Assembly: GCA_963770505.1 (NCBI GenBank)
Contig: CAVYPR010000003.1
Coordinates: forward strand, 496,001-560,000
DNA: 64,000 nt
Reading direction: 5' to 3'
From: CAVYPR01 sp963770505
GTDB taxonomy: Bacteria > Actinomycetota > Acidimicrobiia > Acidimicrobiales > RAAP-2
Positions within the stretch are counted from its first letter, which is position 1. Every line of letters starts with the position of its first letter. The notes under the pieces are model-generated. The model was not told the DNA's origin. It worked only from the letters and a program-made list of their open reading frames with translations, and ran no database searches. Made by a program: the position numbers and the translations under genes. Below, one piece after another: positions 8,606 through 20,600 of the stretch.

Positions 8606-11600
8606 CTAACTGACGACGATCTCGAGCACCGCTGTGTAGCGACCGGCCGCCACGGTGGGGGGAACGGCCAGGGTGAGTGTGCCACCGCAGGACGAGCTCC
8701 CGGCGCCGTGCCCGGGCCCAGCGCTGCAGAGCAGCTTGGCCACTGTCTTGGAGAGGTCGCTGGCCGGCCCGGCGATCACCCCTGTGGCGCTCCCGGTGAT
8801 GACCGAGGGCAGCCACAGGAGATTGCTGGCCGGGATGGAGTTGTCGGCGTGGTTGCCTGACGGGGTGGCGTTGACGAAGTTGCCCTGGAGCTGGCCGGTG
8901 ACCGTCCAGCCGGCGGCGGTGCCCCGGTTGTCGGCGATATGGGTGATGTTGAGCGAGCCCTGAGCCGCGTGCATGCCGGACGCGCTGCCCAGTGAGATCG
9001 GGGTCATGTCCACCGTCGAAGGATCCGGATTTGTGCCGCTGGCCGACGCGCTCACGGCCAGGCCGTTGCCGATCAGGGTCTCGGTGAGGGTGGGCGATGT
9101 GCTGGGTCCGTAGCCGGGGGTCCCGAGGTACTTGGCCACGACTGTCTGCATTGTCAGGAGGACGTACGTGACGGTGCAGGTCGCGGTCCCGCCCGAGAGG
9201 GGCCGCGCTGTGCACCCGGAGACGGGGTGGCCGTTGGCCAGGAACTCCACGTTCCCCGACGGGATACCGACGCTCGGCGCTGTCGAGTGCACCTTCGCCG
9301 AGTAGACGATGGGTGTGCCCACCCTGCCGGGGTTGGCCGACGGTGTGAGGGAGGTGTGGGTCGAGCCCCGCACGACGGCCACGACGGCGGTGGCCGGGTT
9401 GAAGCCGGTGTCCCCCGGGGTCGTGTCGTCGGCGGTGAGGGTCGCCGAGGGCGGTGTGGAAAGGGCGCACCCGGCGAATGTGGCGGCACCGGCCGAGGCC
9501 ATCACGGTGGTGCCGCTGGCGCAGGCGAGCGAGGAGCCGGAGAGGGCGATGGTGTCGCTCGAACCGGTGCCGGTGCGGATCCGGTTGCCGTAGCCGTCGG
9601 CGACCAGCACGGTGAGCGGGAAGGTCTGACCCACCGTGACCGAGGTCGGCGGGGCTGTGAAGAGCAGCTGGCTGGCCGGCCCGGCGTCGACGAGGACTGT
9701 GGCGCTGGCCGGAGTGAACCCTGTGTCAACGGGGGTGGTGTCGCCGGCCGTCACCGTGTGCGTGCCGGCCGTGGTGGGAAGGATGCAGGCGGTGAAGGTG
9801 GCCTGGCCCGCTGTGGCGTGCACGGTGTTCGACGCGCAGTTGGCCCCGGACACGGTGACGGCGTCGTTAGACCCGGTCCCGCTGGTGACCCGGTTGTCGT
9901 AGGGATCCTCGACCCACACCGTGAGAGAGGTGGCTGTACCGGCGGTGACACTGGCCGGCGGGGAGATGAACACGAGCTTGGAGGCGCCGGCCGGGGTGAC
10001 TGTCAAGGAAGCAGCGGCCGGCGTCACCCCTGTCCGACCCGGGCTGGTGTCGCTGGCCACCAGGCTGCTCACACCCGCCGCAGTGAGGGAACAACCGCTG
10101 AATGTGGCGACGCCGCCGTGCGCAGTCACCAAGGTGCCGCCGGTGCACGTGAGCGCTGTGCCAATGAGGGAGATCTGGTTGGTGGCGTCGGCACCCACGG
10201 TGACCAGGTGGCCGTGGGAATTCTCGACCCACACCGTGACTCCGAACGACTGACCGGCCGCGACCGCAGTCGGTACCGACTGGAAGGCGAGCTTGGCCGC
10301 CACCGCCGGGGTCACTGTGACCGTGGCGGACGCCGTGGCCGGTGAGGCGCGGTCCCCCGTGTCGCTGAGGGTGGCCGTCGTCGTGTATGTGCCCGAGGCG
10401 GCTGTGGGGGAGATGGCTATACCCACCGTGACGGTGGCAAGTGTGGACAGCGATGTCGAGGTGCAGCTCAGTGTCCGTGTCGAGTTGGTCCGAGCACAGT
10501 GCCAGCCCGATGTTGAGGGAGCCGAGGTGAAGGTCTCTCCGGTGGGAACAGTGGCCGCCAGCTTGGGGTCGTGGTAGGCGGTGCCCGAGATCGAGGGGGA
10601 GAGGGTGAGTGTGTAGCCGGTCCCAGTGATCGCGTAGGCCGGCGTCCCTGAGCCGGAGAGCGAGAGCACGGGAATCGCGGTGACTGTAACCGTGGCGGTG
10701 GCCGTGGCGGGCGAGACAAGGTCAGAGGGGTCACTGAGGACCGCTGTGGTGGTGTGCGGGCCAGCCGTCGCCGTCGGCGAAATGTTGACTCCGACCGCGA
10801 TTGTCGACAGGGACGAAAGCGTGGTCGCTGTGCAGCTCAGCTCGCGTGTCGCAGCGGAAAGAGAACATGTCCAGCCGGCGATCGACGGTGCAGATGCGAA
10901 GGACTCGCCGGTTGGCACTGTCGCCACAAGCTTGGGGAAGTGGTAGGCGGTGCCAGATACCGACGGTGAAAGGGTCAATGTGTAAGAGCTACCGACCTCG
11001 GCGTGGGAGGGCGTTCCCAAGGTGGTGAGCGAAAGCACCGGCATCGTCGTCACTGTCACCGTTGCTGTGGAGGTAACCGGAATCGCGAAGTCGCCTGTGT
11101 CGGACAGCGTTGCCGTGGTCTTGTAGGGGCCCGCAGCCGCTGTCGATGCGATGGCCACTCCGACCGTGACTGTTGACAGGGACGACATTGCCGTCGCTGT
11201 ACACGTCAACGTCTTTGTGCCGCTCGAGCGGGAGCAGTTCCAGGTGGCAGGGGATGGGACAGAGGCGAAGGATTCGCCTGGCAGAACTGTGACCACAAGG
11301 CTCGAATGGTGGAACGCGGGTCCAGAAACCGATGGCGACAGAGTGAGCGTGTAGCTGGTACCCGCCTCCGCCTTGGAAGGGGTTCCAGTGGTGGAGAGGG
11401 ACAGAACAGGGGCCACGTAGCGGTAGTCACTCGAGGCGGTGGCGGTCCCCCCGGCCGTGGTGACCTTGAGCGTCACTGTGCCGGCCGCATGCGCCCCGGT
11501 GACGGCCTTGAGGGTCGTGGGCGATGTCACGGTGAAGCTCGTCGCCGGTGTTGTGCCGAACTGGACGGCGGTGGCCCCGATGAGGTTCGTGCCGGTGACG

Positions 11601-14600
11601 GTGACCGTGGTCCCGCCGCTGGTGGTCCCCGACGTCGGTGTGAACGAGGCGATGGTGGGGGTCGAGGCGCTGAAGGTGTAGGTGTCGGCTGTCCCCGATG
11701 TGGCGGTCCCACCGGCCGTGGTGACCTGGACCTTGACGGCACCGGCCACGTGGGACTTGGTCTTGGCGTGGACGACGGTGGGCGATGTCACGGTGAAGCT
11801 GGCCGCTGTTGTCGCACCGAAGTGGACGGCGGTGGCCCCGAACAACCCGGTGCCGGTGATGGTGACTGTGGTCCCGCCGCTGGTGGTCCCCGACGTCGGT
11901 GTGAGCGAGGCGATGGTGGGGGTGGGGGCCACGTAGCGGTAGTCACTCGAGGCGGTGGCGGTCCCCCCGGCCGTGGTGACCTTGAGCGTCACTGTGCCGG
12001 CCGCATGCGCCCCGGTGACGGCCTTGAGGGTCGTGGGCGATGTGACGGTGAAGCTCGTCGCCGGTGTTGTGCCGAACTGGACGGCGGTGGCCCCGATGAG
12101 GTTCGTGCCGGTGATGGTGACCGTGGTCCCGCCGCTGGTGGTCCCCGACGTCGGTGTGAACGAGGCGATGGTGGGGGTCGAGGCGCTGAAGGTGTAGGTG
12201 TCGGCTGTCCCCGATGTGGCGGTCCCACCGGCCGTGGTGACCTGGACCTTGACGGCGCCGGCCACGTGGGACTTGGTCTTGGCGTGGACGACGGTGGGCG
12301 ATGTCACGGTGAAGCTGGCCGCTGTTGTCGCACCGAAGTGGACGGCGGTGGCCCCGAACAACCCGGTGCCGGTGATGGTGACTGTGGTCCCGCCGCTGGT
12401 GGTCCCCGACGTCGGTGTGAGCGAGGCGATGGTGGGGGTGGGGGCCACGTAGCGGTAGTCACTCGAGGCGGTGGCGGTCCCCCCGGCCGTGGTGACCTTG
12501 AGCGTCACTGTGCCGGCCGCATGCGCCCCGGTGACGGCCTTGAGGGTCGTGGGCGATGTGACGGTGAAGCTCGTCGCCGGTGTTGTGCCGAACTGGACGG
12601 CGGTGGCCCCGATGAGGTTCGTGCCGGTGACGGTGACCGTGGTCCCGCCGCTGGTGGTCCCCGACGTCGGTGTGAACGAGGCGATGGTGGGGGTCGAGGC
12701 GCTGAAGGTGTAGGTGTCGGCTGTCCCCGATGTGGCGGTCCCACCGGCCGTGGTGACCTGGACCTTGACGGCGCCGGCCACGTGGGACTTGGTCTTGGCG
12801 TGGACGACGGTGGGCGATGTCACGGTGAAGCTGGCCGCTGTTGTCGCACCGAAGTGGACGGCGGTGGCCCCGAACAACCCGGTGCCGGTGATGGTGACTG
12901 TGGTCCCGCCGCTGGTGGTCCCCGACGTCGGTGTGAGCGAGGCGATGGTGGGGGTGGGGGCCACGTAGCGGTAGTCACTCGAGGCGGTGGCGGTCCCCCC
13001 GGCCGTGGTGACCTTGAGCGTCACTGTGCCGGCCGCATGCGCCCCGGTGACGGCCTTGAGGGTCGTGGGCGATGTCACGGTGAAGCTCGTCGCCGGTGTT
13101 GTGCCGAACTGGACGGCGGTGGCCCCGATGAGGTTCGTGCCGGTGATGGTGACCGTGGTCCCGCCGCTGGTGGTCCCCGACGTCGGTGTGAACGAGGCGA
13201 TGGTGGGGGTCGAGGCGCTGAAGGTGTAGGTGTCGGCTGTCCCCGATGTGGCGGTCCCACCGGCCGTGGTGACCTGGACCTTGACGGCACCGGCCACGTG
13301 GGACTTGGTCTTGGCGTGGACGACGGTGGGCGATGTCACGGTGAAGCTGGCCGCTGTTGTCGCACCGAAGTGGACGGCGGTGGCCCCGAACAACCCGGTG
13401 CCGGTGATGGTGACTGTGGTCCCGCCGCTGGTGGTCCCCGACGTCGGTGTGAGCGAGGCGATGGTGGGGGTGGGGGCCACGTAGCGGTAGTCACTCGAGG
13501 CGGTGGCGGTCCCCCCGGCCGTGGTGACCTTGAGCGTCACTGTGCCGGCCGCATGCGCCCCGGTGACGGCCTTGAGGGTCGTGGGCGATGTCACGGTGAA
13601 GCTCGTCGCCGGTGTTGTGCCGAACTGGACGGCGGTGGCCCCGATGAGGTTCGTGCCGGTGATGGTGACCGTGGTCCCGCCGCTGGTGGTCCCCGACGTC
13701 GGTGTGAACGAGGCGATGGTGGGGGTCGAGGCGCTGAAGGTGTAGGTGTCGGCTGTCCCCGATGTGGCGGTCCCACCGGCCGTGGTGACCTGGACCTTGA
13801 CGGCGCCGGCCACGTGGGACTTGGTCTTGGCGTGGACGACGGTGGGCGATGTCACGGTGAAGCTGGCCGCTGTTGTCGCACCGAAGTGGACGGCGGTGGC
13901 CCCGAACAACCCGGTGCCGGTGATGGTGACTGTGGTCCCGCCGCTGGTGGTCCCCGACGTCGGTGTGAGCGAGGCGATGGTGGGGGTGGGGGCCACGTAG
14001 CGGTAGTCACTCGAGGCGGTGGCGGTCCCCCCGGCCGTGGTGACCTTGAGCGTCACTGTGCCGGCCGCATGCGCCCCGGTGACGGCCTTGAGGGTCGTGG
14101 GCGATGTGACGGTGAAGCTCGTCGCCGGTGTTGTGCCGAACTGGACGGCGGTGGCCCCGATGAGGTTCGTGCCGGTGATGGTGACCGTGGTCCCGCCGCT
14201 GGTGGTCCCCGACGTCGGTGTGAACGAGGCGATGGTGGGGGTCGAGGCGCTGAAGGTGTAGGTGTCGGCTGTCCCCGATGTGGCGGTCCCACCGGCCGTG
14301 GTGACCTGGACCTTGACGGCGCCGGCCACGTGGGACTTGGTCTTGGCGTGGACGACGGTGGGCGATGTCACGGTGAAGCTGGCCGCTGTTGTCGCACCGA
14401 AGTGGACGGCGGTGGCCCCGAACAACCCGGTGCCGGTGATGGTGACTGTGGTCCCGCCGCTGGTGGTCCCCGACGTCGGTGTGAGCGAGGCGATGGTGGG
14501 GGTGGGGGCCACGTAGCGGTAGTCACTCGAGGCGGTGGCGGTCCCCCCGGCCGTGGTGACCTTGAGCGTCACTGTGCCGGCCGCATGCGCCCCGGTGACG

Positions 14601-17600
14601 GCCTTGAGGGTCGTGGGCGATGTCACGGTGAAGCTCGTCGCCGGTGTTGTGCCGAACTGGACGGCGGTGGCCCCGATGAGGTTCGTGCCGGTGACGGTGA
14701 CCGTGGTCCCGCCGCTGGTGGTCCCCGACGTCGGTGTGAACGAGGCGATGGTGGGGGTCGAGGCGCTGAAGGTGTAGGTGTCGGCTGTCCCCGATGTGGC
14801 GGTCCCACCGGCCGTGGTGACCTGGACCTTGACGGCGCCGGCCACGTGGGACTTGGTCTTGGCGTGGACGACGGTGGGCGATGTCACGGTGAAGCTGGCC
14901 GCTGTTGTCGCACCGAAGTGGACGGCGGTGGCCCCGAACAACCCGGTGCCGGTGATGGTGACTGTGGTCCCGCCGCTGGTGGTCCCCGACGTCGGTGTGA
15001 GCGAGGCGATGGTGGGGGTGGGGGCCACGTAGCGGTAGTCACTCGAGGCGGTGGCGGTCCCCCCGGCCGTGGTGACCTTGAGCGTCACTGTGCCGGCCGC
15101 ATGCGCCCCGGTGACGGCCTTGAGGGTCGTGGGCGATGTCACGGTGAAGCTCGTCGCCGGTGTTGTGCCGAACTGGACGGCGGTGGCCCCGATGAGGTTC
15201 GTGCCGGTGATGGTGACCGTGGTCCCGCCGCTGGTGGTCCCCGACGTCGGTGTGAACGAGGCGATGGTGGGGGTCGAGGCGCTGAAGGTGTAGGTGTCGG
15301 CTGTCCCCGATGTGGCGGTCCCACCGGCCGTGGTGACCTGGACCTTGACGGCACCGGCCACGTGGGACTTGGTCTTGGCGTGGACGACGGTGGGCGATGT
15401 CACGGTGAAGCTGGCCGCTGTTGTCGCACCGAAGTGGACGGCGGTGGCCCCGAACAACCCGGTGCCGGTGATGGTGACTGTGGTCCCGCCGCTGGTGGTC
15501 CCCGACGTCGGTGTGAGCGAGGCGATGGTGGGGGTGGGGGCGGTGAACGTGTACTCGTGAGCTGTTCCCGATGTGGCGGTCCCACCGGCGGTGGTGACCT
15601 GGACCTTGATGGCGCCGGCCACGTGGGCCTTGGTCTTGGCGTGAGCGACGGTCGGCGATGTCACGGTGAAGCTGGCCGCTGTTGTCGCACCAAACTTGAC
15701 CGAGGTGGCCCCGAAGAGATTCGTGCCAGTGATCTTGACTGTGGTCCCGCCGCTGGTGGTCCCCGACGTCGGTGTGAGCGAGGCGATGGTGGGGGTGGGG
15801 GCCACGTAGCGGTAGTCACTCGAGGCGGTGGCGGTCCCCCCGGCCGTGGTGACCTTGAGCGTCACTGTGCCGGCCGCATGCGCCCCGGTGACGGCCTTGA
15901 GGGTCGTGGGCGATGTCACGGTGAAGCTCGTCGCCGGTGTTGTGCCGAACTGGACGGCGGTGGCCCCGATGAGGTTCGTGCCGGTGATGGTGACCGTGGT
16001 CCCGCCGCTGGTGGTCCCCGACGTCGGTGTGAACGAGGCGATGGTGGGGGTCGAGGCGCTGAAGGTGTAGGTGTCGGCTGTCCCCGATGTGGCGGTCCCA
16101 CCGGCCGTGGTGACCTGGACCTTGACGGCACCGGCCAGGTGGGACTTGGTCTTGGCGTGGACGACGGTCGGCGATGTCACGGTGAAGCTTGCCGCTGTTG
16201 TCGCACCGAAGTGGACGGCGGTGGCCCCGAACAACCCGGTGCCGGTGATGGTGACTGTGGTCCCGCCGCTGGTGGTCCCCGACGTCGGTGTGAGCGAGGC
16301 GATGGTGGGGGTGGGGGCGGTGAACGTGTACTCGTGAGCTGTTCCCGATGTGCCAGTCCCACCGGCCGTGGTGACCTGGACCTTGACGGCGCCGGCAACA
16401 TGCGCTTCGGTGACGGCCTTGACGGTCGTGGGGGATGTCACGGTGAAACTCGTCGCCGGTGTTGTGCCGAACTTAACTGCGGTGGCCCCGAACAACCCGG
16501 TGCCGGTGACGGTGACCGTGGTCCCGCCGCTGGTGGTCCCCGACGTCGGTGTGAGCGAGGCGATGGTGGGGGTCGAGGCGCTGAACGTGTACGTGTCACT
16601 TGTCCCGGATGTGGCGGTCCCACCGGCCGTGGTGACCTGGACCTTGACGGCGCCGGCCACGTGGGGCTTGGTCTTGGCGTGAGCGACAGTCGGCGATGTC
16701 ACGGTGAAGCTGGCTGCTGTTGTCGCACCAAACTTGACCGAGGTGGCCCCGAAGAGATTCGTGCCAGTGATCTTGACTGTGGTCCCGCCGCCGGTGGCCC
16801 CCGACGTCGGTGTGAGCGAGGCGATGGTCGGGGTCGAGGCGGTGTACGTGTACTCGTGAGTTGTTCCAGATGTGGCGGTCCCGCCGGCCGTGGTGACTTG
16901 GACCTTGACGGCACCGGCCGCGTGGGACTTGGTCACCGCCTTGACCACGGTGGGACTTGTCACGGTGAAGGTGGCTGCTGTTGTCAATCCGAAGTGGACC
17001 GCCGTGGCCCCGATGAAGCCGGTGCCGGTGATCTTGACTGTGGTGCCGCCGCTGGTGGTCCCCGACGTCGGTGTGAGAGAGGCGAGGGTCGGGGTCGGGG
17101 CGGTGAAGGTGTACGTGTCACTTGTCCCCGATGTGGCGGTCCCGCCGGCCGTGGTGACTTGGACCTTGACGGCACCGGCCACGTGGGACTTGGTCACCGC
17201 CTTGACCACGGTGGGACTTGTCACGGTGAAGGTGGCTGCTGTTGTCAATCCGAAGTGGACCGCCGTGGCCCCGATGAACCCGGTGCCGGTGATCTTGACT
17301 GTGGTCCCGCCGCTGGTGGTCCCCGACGTCGGTGTGAGCGAGGCGAGGGTCGGGGTCGGGGCGGTGAAGGTGTACTCGTGAGTTGTTCCAGATGTGGCGG
17401 TCCCGCCGGCCGTGGTGACTTGGACCTTGACGGCACCGGCCACGTGGGACTTGGTCACCGCCTTGACCACGGTGGGACTTGTCACGGTGAAGCTGGCTGC
17501 TGTTGTCAATCCGAAGTGGACCGCCGTGGCCCCGATCAACCCGGTGCCGGTGATCTTGACTGTGGTGCCGCCGCTGGTGGTCCCCGACGTCGGTGTGAGC

Positions 17601-20600
17601 GAGGCGAGGGTCGGGGTCGGGGCGGTGAAGGTGTACTCGTCACCTGTCCCCGATGTGGCGGTCCCGCCGGCCGTGGTGACTTGGACCTTGACGGCACCGG
17701 CCACGTGGGACTTCGTCACTGCCTTGACCACGGTTGGACTTGTCACGGTGAAGCTGGCTGCTGTTGTCAATCCGAAGTGGACCGCCGTGGCCCCAATGAA
17801 GCCGGTGCCGGTGATCTTGACTGTGGTCCCGCCGCTGGTGGTCCCCGACGTCGGTGTGAGAGAGGCGATGGTGGGGGTCGGGGCGGTAAACGTGTACTTG
17901 TCACCTGTCCCCGATGTGGCGGTCCCCCCGGCGGTGGTGACCTGCAACTTGACGGCACCGGCCACGTGGGGCTTGGTCACTGCCTTGACCACGGTGGGAC
18001 TTGTCACGGTGAAACTCGTCGCCGATGTTGTGCCGAACTTAACCGCGGTGGCCCCGATGAACCCGGTGCCGGTGATCTTGACTGTGGTCCCGCCGCTGGT
18101 GGTCCCCGACGTCGGTGTGAGCGAGGTGAGGGTCGGGGTTGAGGCACTGAACGTGTACGTGTCACTTGTCCCGGATGTGGCGGTCCCGCCGGCCGTGGTG
18201 ACTTGGACCTTCAGGGCGCCCGCCACGTGGGGTTTGGTCTTGGCGTGCACGACGGTGGGGCTTGTGACGGTGAAGGTTGTCGCTGCTGTTGTGCCGAATT
18301 TGACCGCGGTGGCCCCGATGAATCCGGTGCCGGTGATCTTGACTGTGGTCCCGCCGCTGGTGGTCCCCGACGTCGGTGTGAGCGAGGAGATAGTCGGGGT
18401 CGTTGCGCTGAAGGTGTATTCGTGGGCTGTCCCCGATGTGCCTGTCCCGCCGGCCGTGCTGACCTTGACCTTCACGGCGCCCGCCACGTGGGACTTCGTC
18501 ACTGCCTTGACGACGGTGGGGCTTGTGACGGTGAAGCTGGCTGCTGTTGTCGCCCCGAAGTGGACCGCCGTGGCCCCGATGAACCCGGTGCCGGTGATCT
18601 TGACTGTGGTGCCGCCGCTGGTGGTCCCCGACGTCGGTGTGAGCGAGGTGACCGTCGGGGTCGGGGCCGTGAAGGTGTATTCGTGGGCTGTCCCCGATGT
18701 GGCGGTCCCGCCGGCCGTGGTGACTTGGACCTTGACGGCACCGGCCACGTGGGACTTCGTCACTGCCTTAACGACGGTGGGGCTTGTGACGGTGAAGCTG
18801 GCTGCTGTTGTCGCCCCGAAGTGGACCGCCGTGGCCCCGATGAACCCGGTGCCGGTGATCTTGACTGTTGTCCCGCCGCTGGTGGTCCCCGACGTCGGTG
18901 TGAGCGAGGTGACCGTCGGGGTCGGGGCCGTGAAGGTGTATTCGTGGGCTGTCCCCGATGTGCCTGTCCCGCCGGCGGTGGTGACCTTGACCTTCACGGC
19001 GCCCGCCACGTGGGACTTCGTCACTGCCTTGACGACGGTGGGGCTTGTGACGGTGAAGGATGTCGCTGCTGTCGCCCCGAAGTGGACCGCCGTGGCCCCG
19101 ATGAACCCGGTGCCGGTGATCTTGACTGTGGTGCCGCCGCTGGTGGTCCCCGACGTCGGTGTGAGCGAGGTGACCGTCGGGGTCGGGGCCGTGAAGGTGT
19201 ATTCGTGGGCTGTCCCCGATGTGCCTGTCCCGCCGGCCGTGGTGACCTTGACCTTCACGGCGCCCGCCACGTGGGGTTTGGTCTTGGCGTGGACGACGGT
19301 GGGGCTTGTGACGGTGAAGGATGTCGCTGCTGTCGCCCCGAAGTGGACCGCCGTGGCCCCGATGAACCCGGTGCCGGTGATCTTGACTGTGGTGCCGCCG
19401 CTGGTGGTCCCCGACGTCGGTGTGAGCGAGGTGACCGTCGGGGTCGGGGCCGTGAAGGTGTATTCGTGGGCTGTCCCCGATGTGGCGGTCCCGCCGGCGG
19501 TGGTGACTTGGACCTTGACGGCACCGGTCACGTGGGACTTCGTCACTGCCTTGACGACGGTGGGGCTTGTGACGGTGAAGCTGGCTGCTGTTGTCGCCCC
19601 GAAGTGGACCGCGGTGGCTCCATAGAGGCCGGTGCCGGTGATCTTGACTGTGGTGCCGCCGCTGGTGGTCCCCGACGTCGGTGTGAGCGAGGTGACCGTC
19701 GGGGTCGGGGCCGTGAAGGTGTATTCGTGGGCTGTCCCCGATGTGCCTGTCCCGCCGGCCGTGGTGACCTTGACCTTCACGGCGCCCGCCACGTGGGGTT
19801 TGGTCTTGGCGTGGACGACGGTGGGGCTTGTGACGGTGAAGGATGTCGCTGCTGTCGCCCCGAAGTGGACCGCCGTGGCCCCGATGAACCCGGTGCCGGT
19901 GATCTTGACTGTGGTGCCGCCGCTGGTGGTCCCCGACGTCGGTGTGAGCGAGGTGACCGTCGGGGTCGGGGCCGTGAAGGTGTATTCGTGGGCTGTCCCC
20001 GATGTGGCGGTCCCACCGGCGGTGGTGACTTGGACCTTGACGGCACCGGCCACGTGGGACTTCGTCACTGCCTTGACGACGGTGGGGCTTGTCACGGTGA
20101 AGCTGGCTGCTGTTGTCGCCCCGAAGTGGACCGCGGTGGCTCCATAGAGGCCGGTGCCGGTGATCTTGACTGTGGTGCCGCCGCTGGTGGTCCCCGACGT
20201 CGGTGTGAGCGAGGTGACCGTCGGGGTCGGGGCCGTGAAGGTGTATTCGTGGGCTGTCCCCGATGTGCCTGTCCCGCCGGCCGTGGTGACCTTGACCTTC
20301 ACGGCGCCCGCCACGTGGGGTTTGGTCTTGGCGTGGACGACGGTGGGGCTTGTGACGGTGAAGGATGTCGCTGCTGTCGCCCCGAAGTGGACCGCCGTGG
20401 CCCCGATGAACCCGGTGCCGGTGATCTTGACTGTGGTGCCGCCGCTGGTGGTCCCCGACGTCGGTGTGAGCGAGGTGACCGTCGGGGTCGGGGCCGTGAA
20501 GGTGTATTCGTGGGCTGTCCCCGATGTGGCGGTCCCACCGGCGGTGGTGACTTGGACCTTGACGGCACCGGCCACGTGGGACTTCGTCACTGCCTTGACG

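Noticed and set aside
11306..18142. A 2278-codon open frame on the plus strand opposite the giant gene, and similar ones at 17394-19625 and 18203-21892
   Set aside because: They are Gly/Arg/Cys/Asp-rich antisense shadows. The repeat period is divisible by three and the DNA is GC-rich, so stops are absent from several frames. The minus-strand protein has a signal peptide and recognisable domains.
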